NCBI GenBank assembly: GCA_026002975.1
Contig: BPGJ01000001.1
Location: forward strand, 1 to 64,000
Direction of reading: 5' to 3'
DNA: 64,000 bases
Source: Acidimicrobiia bacterium
GTDB lineage: Bacteria > Actinomycetota > Acidimicrobiia > Spongiisociales > ZC4RG35
Shown here: positions 53,099 through 64,000 of the stretch, one piece after another
Layout: the number at the start of each line of letters is the position of its first letter
Position numbering within the stretch: the stretch's first letter is position 1
Notes under the pieces: generated by a model
What the model saw: only the letters and a program-made list of their open reading frames with translations
Databases searched by the model: none
Told to the model about the DNA's origin: nothing
Position numbers and translations under genes: made by a program

Positions 53099-54263
53099 GT
53101 GCGACGACCCCGACCACTCCTGATCTTCTCGATCACCCTGATCGGGATCACCGCCAACACCGTGATCGCCCCCGCCATCCCCGAGATCCTCGACGCTTTC
53201 GGGGACGGACGACGCCGCGGCGGGTCCGCTGGTGGCGGCGGCCACCCTGCCTGGGATCTTCCTGGCTCCCATCATCGGGCTGCTCGCCGACCGGTATGGA
53301 CGTCGACGGGTGTTGGTCCCTTGTCTGGTGGTGTTCGGGGTGGCGGGGGGCGCCGGCCTGGTGGCACCAAACCTGGCGTGGCTCGTCACCCTCCGCTTCT
53401 TCCAGGGGGCCGGGTCGGCCGGGCTCATCAACCTGGCTGTGGTGGTCATCGGCGACCACTGGACGGCCCCCGACAGGTCCCGGATGATCGGCTACAACGC
53501 GGGGGTGCTCACCGCCGGGCTGGCGCTCCTCCCCACGTTGGGAGGTGTTCTCACCGGCATGTTCGGATGGCGGGCCCCCTTCGCGGTGTATCCGGTGGCC
53601 CTGGTCGTCGCAGCGGCGGTCCATCTGGGGCTGACCGAGGTTCCCAGACCCCACGTCGGGTCGGTGCCGGGCCAGCTGAGGGGGATCTGGGAAGCGTTGA
53701 GGAGCCGCCGTATGGCCCTGCTGCTCGGCCTGTCGTTCCTCAGTTTCGCCCTGATCTTCGCCATGCTGCTCACCGTCCTGCCCGTGCACCTCGACCGGGG
53801 GTTGGGGATCCCCGCCGAGAGGAGAGGCATCCTGCTGGGTCTGCCCGCCCTGGCCACCTTTGCGGTGTCGGTCAACCTCGGTCGGTTGGTTCCCCGGCTG
53901 GGACGGGCCCGGCTCCTCGGACTGGGAACCGCCGGCTTCGCCGTCGGTTACCTGGGGCTCGGCCTCTCCGCGGGACTGGGAACCCTGGTGCCGGCCGTGC
54001 TGGTGGCGGGGATGGCCGAAGGGGCGTTGATCCCCACCATCCAAGACGCGGTCGTGTCGACGGGACGAACCGAAGAGAGGGGCAGCCTGATGGCGTCGTT
54101 CGTGGCGGCGGCCCGGGCGGGTCAGACGATCGGTCCCCTGACCGCGGGAGCCTTGATGGGTGCCTACGGAACCCGGACGGCGTTCCTGGTCGGCGCCGCA
54201 GTGGCGGGGGTGATGGCGGGTACGGCAGGCCTGATCGTCCGACCCGGTCGGGTACGGACCTGA
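53099..54263 (+). pseudogene. Major facilitator superfamily transporter, one frameshift
   Basis: From the GTG at 53099 the frame has LLIFSITLIGITANTVIAPA, IPEILDAFG and is lost at GGGG (53201-53204). Dropping one G gives TDDAAAGPLVAAATLPGIFL and then the MFS loop GLLADRYGRRRVLV, with eleven or twelve spans in all and about 387 residues. Drug-efflux-like group (DHA1); substrate unknown. Divergent from the GTPase. Confidence 0.85.
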
Positions 54264-54264
54264 G

Positions 54265-55572
54265 TCACAGGACCCGGGCTGCCATCTCTGCGAGGGGACT
54301 GCGGATCGACCGGTCGAGGGTCACGTGGCCGAACAGGGGTGAGCCTCGGAACCTTTCGATCAGGGTGGCCATCCCTCCGTAAGGCGACACGTAGGGGTTG
54401 TCTACCTGGCTGAGGTCGCCACAGAACACCACCTTCGAGTCCCGACCGATCCTGGTGAGGATCACCTTCAGGGTGGACAGCTCCAGGTTCTGGGCCTCGT
54501 CGATGATCACGAACTCGCCGGTGATGGAACGACCCCTCAGATAGGTGACCGAGGCCATCTCCAGCTCCCCCTGATCGAGCAGGTCTTCTATCGCGGTTCG
54601 GGGATTGGCCAGTCCGGTGAACAGGGCGTGGAGGTTGTCGTACACCGCAGCCATCCACGGGGCCAGCTTCTCGTCGAGGTCCCCCGGCAGGTAACCCACC
54701 TCCTGCCTCCCCACCGGGACGAGCGGCCGGTAGACCGACACCTTCCGGTATCGACGCTGCTCCAGGACCTGTTCCAACCCGGCGGCCAACGCCAGGAACG
54801 TCTTGCCGGATCCTGCGGTGCCCATCAGCGAGACGGCGGTGACGGTCGGGTCGAGCAGATGGTGGAGAGCGACCGTCTGCCGGAGGTTCTTGGGTTCCAC
54901 TCCGAAAGCCCTGACCTGGTTCGGTAGCCGCTCCACCGTCGGTTCGGGGTCGGTTTCGATCACCCGAGCCAGCGCCGACCGGGAGGGCCCCGACCGGAGC
55001 ACCACCACGTCGTTGATCGCGGCCCGGAGACCCTCGAGCGGGATCTTCCCCTCCTCGTAGAGACTGTCGATCACCCGGTCGGAGGTGTCGACCTCTACCA
55101 CCCCGGACACCGGTTCGGATCTGGTGACGGTGTCGGCCCGGTAGTCCTCGGTGTCCACCCCGAGTTGGGCTCCCTTGATCCGGAGACTGGCGTCCTTGGT
55201 GACGAGGATCGGTCGGATCCCGCCGTCGGCCAGGGAGAGGCAGGTAGCGAGGATCCGGTGGTCGGCGGTGTCGGGACGGAACACCGGGGGAAGGCCGGGA
55301 TGGGACACACCGTTGACTTCGATGCGAAGGGTGCCGCCCGAGGGTAGGGCCACCGGGTTGCGGAGACCCCCCTGCCGGGATGCGCCCAGCTCCTCGAGCA
55401 GCCTTATGGCTCGGCGGGCGTTGGCCCCGACCTCGTCGAGCCGACCTTTCTGCCGGTCCAGCTCCTCGACCACCACCAGGGGAAGCACCACCGAGTGCTC
55501 CTCGAAACGGAACAACGACTCGGGGTCGGCCAGCAGGACGCAGGTGTCGAGCACATAGGTCTTGGGCGACAT
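54265..55572 (-). CDS. PIN-PhoH (PhoH2-type) ATPase/ribonuclease
   Basis: A 435-residue two-domain protein from the ATG at 55572 with GAGGAGAGG upstream. The N-terminal PIN domain (YVLDTCVLLADPESLFRF, VVEELDRQKG, TADHRILATCLSLA, LVTKDASLRIKG) has the nuclease acids; the C-terminal PhoH domain has Walker A GTAGSGKTFLALA, VGYLPGDLDEKLAPWM and Walker B EFVIIDEAQNLE with GDLSQVDNP. PhoH2 proteins unwind and cut RNA. Confidence 0.93.
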   Translation of the reverse strand: MSPKTYVLDTCVLLADPESLFRFEEHSVVLPLVVVEELDRQKGRLDEVGANARRAIRLLEELGASRQGGLRNPVALPSGGTLRIEVNGVSHPGLPPVFRPDTADHRILATCLSLADGGIRPILVTKDASLRIKGAQLGVDTEDYRADTVTRSEPVSGVVEVDTSDRVIDSLYEEGKIPLEGLRAAINDVVVLRSGPSRSALARVIETDPEPTVERLPNQVRAFGVEPKNLRQTVALHHLLDPTVTAVSLMGTAGSGKTFLALAAGLEQVLEQRRYRKVSVYRPLVPVGRQEVGYLPGDLDEKLAPWMAAVYDNLHALFTGLANPRTAIEDLLDQGELEMASVTYLRGRSITGEFVIIDEAQNLELSTLKVILTRIGRDSKVVFCGDLSQVDNPYVSPYGGMATLIERFRGSPLFGHVTLDRSIRSPLAEMAARVL

Positions 55573-55631
55573 GCCTCTCCTCGGATCGGCCCCTGGCAGT
55601 ATCGTCGCCCGGCTCCGGGAAACCGCGGAAT

Positions 55632-56219
55632 TCAGGGTTTGGCGAACACCGACACGAACTGCGGGCTGGAGAGGAGGTTGAACTCGTGGTGGGTTTCCTT
55701 CCAGCCGAGGGGCTCTACCAGCCTCCTCATCCGGGACGGCCACAACCACTGGCAGTGGACGGTGGTCGCCTTGAAGGGGTTGCGGTGGAGGATCACCGCG
55801 GTGGGCACCGCCCAGATGCCCTTTATCGGTTCCGCCGGGTAGATGAACACGGCCCTGCCGCCCGGTCGAAGTACCCGGTCGATCTCGTCGAGCGCCTCCC
55901 CGAGCTGGGGGATGTGCTCGAGGGCGTGGACCGACACCACCCCGTCGAACACCCCCTCGGCGAACGGAAGCGCCTCCGCCCGGCAGGTCACCACCCTCCG
56001 GGTGACGGCGTGCAGGGCGGCGTGCGGGTTCACGTCGATCCCCACCGCTTCGACCCCCAGATCGTTCAGACGTTTGGTGAGGTGACCCCGCCCGCATCCC
56101 ACTTCGAGGATCCGCTCCCCGGCGACTGGCCGCAGGTGAGCCACCACCCGGGTCAGGTGGCGGGGATCCCAACGGTTGAGCAGCGCGTAGCGACGGGACG
56201 AGTAGCCGGCAGGTCCCAT
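55632..56219 (-). CDS. Class I SAM-dependent methyltransferase
   Basis: A 195-residue protein from the ATG at 56219. Motif I is ILEVGCGRGHLTKRL, then VGIDVNPHAA, CRAEALPFAEGVFDGVVSVH and VLRPGGRAVFIYP. Small-molecule type (UbiE-like); substrate unknown. Encoded twelve bases from the phosphatase gene upstream. Confidence 0.85.
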   Translation of the reverse strand: MGPAGYSSRRYALLNRWDPRHLTRVVAHLRPVAGERILEVGCGRGHLTKRLNDLGVEAVGIDVNPHAALHAVTRRVVTCRAEALPFAEGVFDGVVSVHALEHIPQLGEALDEIDRVLRPGGRAVFIYPAEPIKGIWAVPTAVILHRNPFKATTVHCQWLWPSRMRRLVEPLGWKETHHEFNLLSSPQFVSVFAKP

Positions 56220-56230
56220 CGGGTCGCCGC

Positions 56231-57424
56231 TCAAGGTTCCAGGTGGGGGACCAGCCCGTAGTCCACCAACGTGGGACCCTCGTCGTCCCACACCAGGTGG
56301 CTGATCGACGTGTTGGGCGGGGTGGCCAGACGACGCCAGGCCTCCGGGTTGCCGGCCACAACGGACACCACCGCCCTGATGGCCGCTCCGTGGGACACCA
56401 CGACCGTCTTCGGGTCGGGGCGGAAACGGTCGAGGAACCGTCCCAGCCGCTCGACCAGCTGACCGAACGACTCTCCCGAACCGCCCCGAGGCAGGTCCTC
56501 GCCGTCTCGGTAGATCCGCCTCGCCAGAGGATCGTCCCGGAGGTCCTCGAAGGTGAGGCCCTCCCAGTCACCGAACCCCATCTCCTTGAGGTCGTCGTCG
56601 ACCTCGACCGGTCTACCGAACGCCGACGCCGTCTCCAACGCCCGGGGTAGCGGAGAGGAGACCACCCGGGCCACCGGGCCGTACCAGGCGGCCAGGGCCG
56701 CGGCCTGCCGCCGCCCCTCGTCGTCCAGACCCCAACAGGACTGACCCTGGATCCGGAGCTCCTTGTTGGCGGAGGTGACCCCGTGCCTCACGAAGGCCAC
56801 CACCGGCCGGGAGGCGTCGGCGAGGTCGAGGTGGGTGGCGTCGTTGAAGCGGCTCAGCCGCAGGTCACCCGGAGAGCCCTCCAACACGGTGAGGGAGGTG
56901 TTCTCCACCAGCGACACCGTCCTCCGGCCGGGTCGGCGACCGAGGAGCGACCCGACCACCACGTCGATGACCCCTCCGTGGGTGACGACCAGCACCTCGC
57001 CCTCCCCCACCCGGTTCGCCAAGGCGCCCAGAGCGCCGAGTACCCGATCCCTGAACCGGCGGAGGGTCTCGCCGACCTCCCCGAAAGCCAGCTCCTCTCC
57101 GGCCCGTATGGCGTCGAGAAGGTCACCGTGGAGGTTCCTCACCTCCTGGTAGGTCTTTCCCTCCCACCGGCCGATGTCCATCTCCCGCCAGCCGGGATCG
57201 ATCTCCACCCGGTCGGCCACCGCCCGGGCGGTGTCGACCGCCCGGGTGAGATCCGACGAAACCACCAGGTCGAACCGCCGACCGGCCAGACGGTCGGCCA
57301 ACCGTTTCGCCTGCTCGGCACCTTCAGGTGAGAGACCCGAGTCGCCCTGACCCTGCCACACCTGGGCGAGGTTGCCCTCCGACTGTGCGTGCCTCACCAG
57401 GGTGATACGCAGCGGGGCGGTCAT
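56231..57424 (-). CDS. Tandem (double-domain) histidine phosphatase
   Basis: A 397-residue protein built of two complete histidine phosphatase domains: the first with ITLVRHAQSEGN and VVTHGGVIDVV, the second with VAFVRHGVTSANKE and VVSHGAAIRAVV. Both retain the catalytic His pair. Such duplicated enzymes act on phospho-sugars or phosphoglycerate-like compounds; substrate unknown. Confidence 0.85.
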   Translation of the reverse strand: MTAPLRITLVRHAQSEGNLAQVWQGQGDSGLSPEGAEQAKRLADRLAGRRFDLVVSSDLTRAVDTARAVADRVEIDPGWREMDIGRWEGKTYQEVRNLHGDLLDAIRAGEELAFGEVGETLRRFRDRVLGALGALANRVGEGEVLVVTHGGVIDVVVGSLLGRRPGRRTVSLVENTSLTVLEGSPGDLRLSRFNDATHLDLADASRPVVAFVRHGVTSANKELRIQGQSCWGLDDEGRRQAAALAAWYGPVARVVSSPLPRALETASAFGRPVEVDDDLKEMGFGDWEGLTFEDLRDDPLARRIYRDGEDLPRGGSGESFGQLVERLGRFLDRFRPDPKTVVVSHGAAIRAVVSVVAGNPEAWRRLATPPNTSISHLVWDDEGPTLVDYGLVPHLEP

Positions 57425-57446
57425 CGGGGGATGTCCAACACGAGGT

Positions 57447-59531
<2,085 letters not shown>

Positions 59532-59591
59532 GACGGTTTCTCTCCCGAGTCAGGAACCGGGGAGGGGAGTATACGTCGTCGCAGCCGGGGC

Positions 59592-60071
59592 TCATCGGTC
59601 GGACCGACGCTTGACCCACAGTCCGACCGCGACTCCGAACCCCACAGCCCACCAGGCGGGGAACACCCGTACATAGGCCAGCACCAGGTCGGCGGTTCCC
59701 ACCGGATGCACCACCGGCCGCCCGAACCGGGTCTGGATGGCGACCTCCTCCACGCCGGAGATGGGATCGTCGGACACCCAGCCGACCCGCCCAGCTGCCC
59801 GGTAGAAGTAGCTGCCCGCGGGAGCAGCCGGGACTTGGTCGCAGTCGTCGGCCGACCGTCGCTGGCTGACCACCCACCGTTCCACCACCCCCGGACCCCA
59901 CACCCGGGTGGTCACCGCCGCGGATCTGCCCCACGGGAAGGGGTTGGCGGCCACCACCCGGTATTCGACCACCCGGGGGGTGTCGGGGGAGGTGATCACC
60001 GCCAGGAGAGGCTGTTCGGGGCAGTCTGTCCCGCCGGCCATGGCCAGGAGGAGAATCAGAGTCCCAACCAT
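59592..60071 (-). CDS. Unknown protein with N-terminal signal and C-terminal membrane span
   Basis: About 159 residues from the ATG at 60071, which overlaps the end of polX by 16 bases. N-terminal hydrophobic segment VGTLILLLAMAGGTDC, an extracytoplasmic middle with two or three Cys, and a C-terminal span AWWAVGFGVAVGLWV followed by basic residues, so a type I membrane protein. No family recognised. The longer open frame to 60473 is inside polX and rejected. Confidence 0.6.
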   Translation of the reverse strand: MVGTLILLLAMAGGTDCPEQPLLAVITSPDTPRVVEYRVVAANPFPWGRSAAVTTRVWGPGVVERWVVSQRRSADDCDQVPAAPAGSYFYRAAGRVGWVSDDPISGVEEVAIQTRFGRPVVHPVGTADLVLAYVRVFPAWWAVGFGVAVGLWVKRRSDR

Positions 60072-61783
60072 GCCGAGAACTCGTCCCAGGGTCTGGTGTT
60101 GACCACTCGGTCGGGCGTGGCCCATCCCCGCTGGGCGTTGAGCACCCCGAACCTCATCCGGTCCAGTTCCGAGGTGTGGTGGGCGTCGGTCGAGATCACC
60201 AGGTCCACCCCCCGGGCGACGGCCCGCCGGACGACCTCGGAGGGAGCGTCGAGACGATCCAAGGCCCCGTTCACCTCGAGGGCGGTGCCGGTGTCCCGGA
60301 GGGCGTCGAGCACCGCGTCCACGTCGATCTCGATGCCGGGTCTGCGGCCTATGTAGCGGCCGGTGAGATGTCCGATGGCAGACACCGTGGGGTCGGCGAT
60401 GGCGGTCAGGAGGCGTTCGGTTTGGCGGGCTTGGGGCAGGTCGAAGTGGGAGTGGACCGACGCCACACACCATTGGAAGGTCTCGGCCCGGAACTCGGGG
60501 TCGTAGTCGAGGCTCCCGTCCTCCCCGATGTTGAGCTCCGCGCCGAACAGCACGCGGAGCCGGGGGAACCGGGAGGCCTCCTCCTCCACCTCGAGGCGGT
60601 GCTGCCGCATCTGGTCGCGGGTCGACCCGTTGATCGCCAGGTTCTCACCGTGATCGGTTATCGCGACGTACGAGTACCCGCGGCGGGCGGCTTCGCCGAG
60701 CATGTCGGCCACGGTCGACCGTCCGTCCCCCGACCGGGTGGTGTGGACGTGCAGGTCTCCTCGCATGTCCTCCAACTCCACCACCCGGGGCAGCTCACCC
60801 CGGGCGGCGGCTTCGATCTCCCCCGAGTTCTCCCGCAAGGTGGGCGGTATGAACTGGAGTCCGAGCGCCCGATAGATCTCCTCCTCGGTCCTCCGGGCGA
60901 TCACCCGACCGCTCTCCTTCTCGACCAGGCCGTATTCGTTGAGCAGCCAGCCCCGTTCGATGGCGAGCTGCCGCAACGCCACGTTGTGGGACTTCGACCC
61001 CGTGAAGTAGAGGAGAGCCGCGCCGAGTTGGTCGGGTTCCACCACCCGGACGTCGACCTGGATTCCGTCCCGGGTCCGGATCGACGTCTTGGTGTCTCCC
61101 CGGGCGATCACCTCCTCGGTGTCGGGGTGGGACACCACCTCCGACATCACCGGTTCGGGGTCGCTGGCGGCCACCGTGATGTCGATGTCGCCGATGGTCT
61201 CCTTGAAGCGTCTCAGGCTGCCGCAATACGCGGCGTGCTCCACCCCGAGCGACGAGATTCGTTCGACGAGGCGTTCGGCCAGGGGGAGCGCAACCGCGAT
61301 CGGCACCCGTCGCTCTTCGAGGCCGAGCCGCTCGATCGCCCTGCCCAGCTTCTCTTCGATGGTGCGGCCCATCCCGGGCAGGGTGCGGATCCGCTGCTCC
61401 TCGATCGCCTTGCGCAACCCCGTCAGGTCCTCGACCCCCAGCTCCCGGCGGAGCAGCTTGGCCCGCTTGGGTCCCAGACCGGGAACCCGGGTCAGCTCGA
61501 CGAACGACCTGGGGTACTTGGCTCTCAGCTCCTCCAGCCTGGCCACCCTCCCGGTTTCGACGAACTCCCTGATCAGCTCGGCGATGGATCGACCCACCCC
61601 TTTGATGCGGGTCAGCTCTTCGAGGTCGAGGTCGGCGACGTCGGCTCCGTGACCTTCGATGCCCGCCACCGCGTTCTCGAAGGCCCGCACCCGGAAGGCG
61701 TTTGGGTTCTCCTCCTCGAGGGTGGTCAGTTCCGCCAGCTCCCGCAGCATCGCGGTGATCTCACGGTTGGAGGGCTTGGCCAT
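60056..61783 (-). CDS. polX: DNA polymerase X family protein with PHP domain
   Basis: A 575-residue protein from the ATG at 61783; the open frame upstream to 63769 is antisense to ftsH and rejected. Order: helix-hairpin-helix (ITAMLRELAELTTLEEENP, RIKGVGRSIAELI, VPGLGPKRAKLL), polymerase palm with CGSLRRFKETIGDIDITVAA (the two Asp), IQVDVRVVEP, then a PHP phosphoesterase domain (DLHVHTTRSGDG, AITDHGENL, GAELNI, STDAHHTSELD). Bacterial PolX fills short gaps in base excision repair. Divergent from ftsH. Confidence 0.95.
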   Translation of the reverse strand: MAKPSNREITAMLRELAELTTLEEENPNAFRVRAFENAVAGIEGHGADVADLDLEELTRIKGVGRSIAELIREFVETGRVARLEELRAKYPRSFVELTRVPGLGPKRAKLLRRELGVEDLTGLRKAIEEQRIRTLPGMGRTIEEKLGRAIERLGLEERRVPIAVALPLAERLVERISSLGVEHAAYCGSLRRFKETIGDIDITVAASDPEPVMSEVVSHPDTEEVIARGDTKTSIRTRDGIQVDVRVVEPDQLGAALLYFTGSKSHNVALRQLAIERGWLLNEYGLVEKESGRVIARRTEEEIYRALGLQFIPPTLRENSGEIEAAARGELPRVVELEDMRGDLHVHTTRSGDGRSTVADMLGEAARRGYSYVAITDHGENLAINGSTRDQMRQHRLEVEEEASRFPRLRVLFGAELNIGEDGSLDYDPEFRAETFQWCVASVHSHFDLPQARQTERLLTAIADPTVSAIGHLTGRYIGRRPGIEIDVDAVLDALRDTGTALEVNGALDRLDAPSEVVRRAVARGVDLVISTDAHHTSELDRMRFGVLNAQRGWATPDRVVNTRPWDEFSAWLGL

Positions 61784-61834
61784 GGTGTGATCAACGCTAT
61801 CGGCCGGAGAGGCGCCGACCGGTAGATTCGGGGT

Positions 61835-63745
61835 GTGACGTCGAAACGGTCCGCGCAGGAGGAGACCAGCCCTCCCGGTTGGCGGGTGGAGGGAATGCCC
61901 GAAGACCGGGACAGGCGGCGCCGGCCGCCGCCGGGTGGACGCTGGTTCTGGGTGGCCCTGGTGATCCTGGCGGTGATCAACCTGCTCCTGTCCAACGCGT
62001 TGCTCTCCCCCGCCCCCCGGATACGGATCTCCTACACCGAGTTCCTGGCCCAGGTGGACGCGGGGAACGTGGTGTCGGTGGTGGGTACCGGCGAGACCAT
62101 CCAGGGCACCCTGGCGGAGCCGATCAGCGACCCGCAGAACCCCCAGGTCACCTCCACCGAATTCGAGACGGTGCGGCCGGCCTTCGCCGAGGACGATCTG
62201 CTCGCCCGGTTGATCGACGCCGGAGTGACCGTCAACGCCGAGGACCCGGACCGGCCGCCGCCCCTGTGGCAGCAGGTCGTGTTCGGGTTCGGTCCCACCC
62301 TGCTGCTGGTCTGGCTGTGGCTGATGTTGTTCCGCCGGGCCGGGTCGGCCCTCGGGCCGCTCGCCGGGCTGGGACGCTCCCAGGCCCGCCGCTACGAGGC
62401 GTCGGGGAAACGCACCACCTTCGACGACGTGGCCGGCATCGACGAAGCCGAGGCCGAGCTGGTGGAGATCGTCGACTTCCTCAAGAACCCCGAGAAGTAC
62501 ACCCGGCTCGGCGGACGGATTCCCAAAGGGGTGCTGCTCTCCGGTCCGCCCGGCACCGGCAAGACCCTCCTGGCCCGGGCAGTTGCCGGCGAGGCAGGGG
62601 TTCCCTTCTTTTCGATCTCGGCTTCCGAGTTCGTGGAGATGGTGGTGGGGGTGGGAGCGTCCCGGGTGCGGGACCTGTTCAAGACCGCCAAGGAGAACGC
62701 ACCTTCCATCATCTTCATCGACGAGCTGGACGCCATCGGGCGGGAGCGGGGCGGTTCGATGTCGATCGGAGGCCACGACGAACGGGAGCAGACCTTGAAC
62801 CAGATCCTCACCGAGATGGACGGTTTCACCGGCCGGGAAGGGGTGGTGGTGATCGCCGCCACCAACCGCCCCGAGATCCTGGACCGGGCCCTGCTCCGCC
62901 CGGGGAGGTTCGACCGTCACGTCGTGGTGAACCCGCCGGACCTGAAGGGGCGCCGGGCCATCCTGGAGGTCCACACCCGGGACAAGCCGCTGGCCCCCGA
63001 CGTGGACCTGGACGCGGTCGCCGCGGCCACACCGGGCATGGTCGGTGCCGATCTGGCCAACCTGTGCAACGAGGCGGCGCTGATCGCGGCTCGCCGAGAC
63101 CGTTCCACCATCACCATGGAGGACTTCTACGACGCCCTCGAGAAGGTGGTGTTGGGGGCGGAGCGTCGCATCATGATGAGCCCCGAAGAGCGCCGGAGGA
63201 CCGCCTACCACGAGTCGGGTCACGCCCTCCTGGGAATGTTGCAGCCCGGTGCCGACCCGGTGCGAAAGGTGTCCATCGTGCCCCGAGGCCGGGCACTGGG
63301 TGTCACCCTCCAGTCGCCCGAGGCCGACCGCTACTCGTACTCCGAGGAGTACCTGCGGGGAAAGATCATCGGCATGTTGGGCGGCAGGGCCGCCGAGGAG
63401 ATCGTGTTCGGCGACGTGTCGACCGGAGCCGAGAACGACATGGTGCAGGCCACCCAGTTGGCCCGCAGCATGGTCGGGCGGTGGGGCATGTCGGAGGTGG
63501 TGGGGCCGGTGACCGTGTTCGACGACCGGATGGTCGACGCCTTCGGCAGGCCGTTGGTGTCGGAGAAGACGATGGAGATCGTCGACGACGAGGTGAGACG
63601 CCTGGTCGACGAATGCTACGAGGCGGCCCGCAAGCAGCTCACCGAGCATCGGGACAGGCTGGAGGCCCTGGCTGCGGCGCTCCTCGAACGTGAGACCCTC
63701 GACGAGGAAGAGGCGTATCGGGTGGCGGGCCTGCCCCGGTCGTGA
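61835..63745 (+). CDS. ftsH: ATP-dependent zinc metalloprotease FtsH
   Basis: A 636-residue protein (GTG 61835). Two membrane spans ([19 protein letters not shown] and [15 protein letters not shown]), AAA domain with [20 protein letters not shown], Walker [12 protein letters not shown], the pore motif [40 protein letters not shown], and the protease site HESGHA near residue 459. Degrades membrane and regulatory proteins. The basic N-terminus is longer than usual. The GTG at 63750 opens the next gene four bases after the stop. Confidence 0.97.
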   Translation: MTSKRSAQEETSPPGWRVEGMPEDRDRRRRPPPGGRWFWVALVILAVINLLLSNALLSPAPRIRISYTEFLAQVDAGNVVSVVGTGETIQGTLAEPISDPQNPQVTSTEFETVRPAFAEDDLLARLIDAGVTVNAEDPDRPPPLWQQVVFGFGPTLLLVWLWLMLFRRAGSALGPLAGLGRSQARRYEASGKRTTFDDVAGIDEAEAELVEIVDFLKNPEKYTRLGGRIPKGVLLSGPPGTGKTLLARAVAGEAGVPFFSISASEFVEMVVGVGASRVRDLFKTAKENAPSIIFIDELDAIGRERGGSMSIGGHDEREQTLNQILTEMDGFTGREGVVVIAATNRPEILDRALLRPGRFDRHVVVNPPDLKGRRAILEVHTRDKPLAPDVDLDAVAAATPGMVGADLANLCNEAALIAARRDRSTITMEDFYDALEKVVLGAERRIMMSPEERRRTAYHESGHALLGMLQPGADPVRKVSIVPRGRALGVTLQSPEADRYSYSEEYLRGKIIGMLGGRAAEEIVFGDVSTGAENDMVQATQLARSMVGRWGMSEVVGPVTVFDDRMVDAFGRPLVSEKTMEIVDDEVRRLVDECYEAARKQLTEHRDRLEALAAALLERETLDEEEAYRVAGLPRS

Positions 63746-63749
63746 GCCG

Positions 63750-64000
63750 GTGACGATCCTCGACCTCATCGACGGCTGGAAGCGGGAGCATCCCGACGAG
63801 CTGGTGTTCGTCGGGCACCTGCCGGCCCGTGATCCCCTGTTCTCGGAGCTCGACCCTCCCCCGCCGCCGATCCTGCGCCACCGGCTGGCCGAGCGGGGGA
63901 TCGACCGCTTCTGGCGGCATCAGGTCCAGGCGATCACCCGTATCCGCCGCGGGACGCACACCGTGGTGGTGGCCGGCACCGCCGCGGGGAAGACCCTCTG
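63750..64000 (+). CDS. DEAD/DEAH-box helicase, MrfA/YprA-like (partial, runs off the right edge)
   Basis: The frame from the GTG at 63750 stays open for the last 83 codons: TILDLIDGWKREHPDELVFV, ILRHRLAERGIDRFWRHQVQ and VVVAGTAAGKTL. The Gln after HQ and the Walker A variant GTAAGKT (family usually GTASGKS) fit the DUF1998-containing MrfA/YprA helicases that repair alkylated or cross-linked DNA. The rest is outside the window. Coupled to ftsH. Confidence 0.75.
   Translation, partial: MTILDLIDGWKREHPDELVFVGHLPARDPLFSELDPPPPPILRHRLAERGIDRFWRHQVQAITRIRRGTHTVVVAGTAAGKTL

Noticed and set aside
60056-63769. A very long minus-strand open frame (over 1,200 codons) reaching upstream of polX
   Set aside because: Its first 660 codons are antisense to ftsH, which is unmistakable; the Pro/His/Arg-rich translation is the usual shadow of a high-GC gene. 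PolX starts at 61783.

Overview
The window is high-GC DNA from an actinobacterium, most likely of the Acidimicrobiia type. Evidence: C/G-ending codons, many GTG/TTG starts, dense ATGA-coupled operons, a DUF3039 zinc protein, an LLM-class (F420/flavin-type) oxidoreductase, infA behind an RRM gene and a DUF2079 membrane protein. Lineage is inferred from gene content only. No tRNA, rRNA, CRISPR array, transposase or integrase was seen.

0-16 kb is nitrogen scavenging. An 8-oxoguanine deaminase (cut by the left edge), a DUF6986/HpcH-type aldolase, and a minus-strand ureide operon (allantoinase, allantoicase fused to OHCU decarboxylase, 5-hydroxyisourate hydrolase, uricase) would take purines through urate and allantoin to urea and glyoxylate. 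A polyamine-type ABC transporter (potABCD order on the minus strand) with an aminoaldehyde dehydrogenase sits between them. A ~50-bp palindromic repeat occurs four times here (1.9, 3.5, 4.5, 11.6 kb) and was not noticed elsewhere.

16-29 kb is mixed housekeeping: DUF2079 protein, thioesterase-like protein, glutathionyl-hydroquinone reductase-like protein, SlyD-like PPIase, hydrolases, a DEAD-box helicase preceded by a clear TPP riboswitch, an M15 peptidase, a YihY/BrkB protein, a serine hydrolase, infA with an RRM gene, and HAD hydrolases.

29-45 kb is a coherent aromatic catabolic island. A minus-strand operon (unknown protein, IclR regulator, hydratase, acetaldehyde dehydrogenase, 4-hydroxy-2-oxovalerate aldolase, two more hydratase/decarboxylase paralogues, 4-oxalocrotonate tautomerase, semialdehyde dehydrogenase, Rieske ferredoxin, HAD hydrolase) supplies the lower meta-cleavage pathway. 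A divergent plus-strand operon encodes two extradiol dioxygenases, a histidine phosphatase, a two-gene PEP-synthase-like kinase resembling phenylphosphate synthase/CreHI, a Rieske oxygenase and a zinc-ribbon protein. Inverted operator-like sites lie between the operons. The inferred logic is phosphorylation of a phenol, oxygenation, dephosphorylation and meta ring cleavage.

45-64 kb: FabH-like ketosynthase, thioesterase-like paralogue, a broken peroxiredoxin with UGA at the catalytic cysteine position, a DUF3039 gene, a VapBC module lying between 59-bp direct repeats, LLM oxidoreductase, alcohol dehydrogenase, PEBP lipoprotein, DRG-type GTPase, MFS transporter, PIN-PhoH ATPase, methyltransferase, double histidine phosphatase, membrane pyrophosphatase, PolX, FtsH and the start of an MrfA/YprA-like helicase.

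At least fourteen single-base frameshifts interrupt otherwise conserved genes, mostly one extra G or C in a short run. This pattern looks more like consensus-sequence error than gene decay, so genes marked as interrupted may be intact in the organism.
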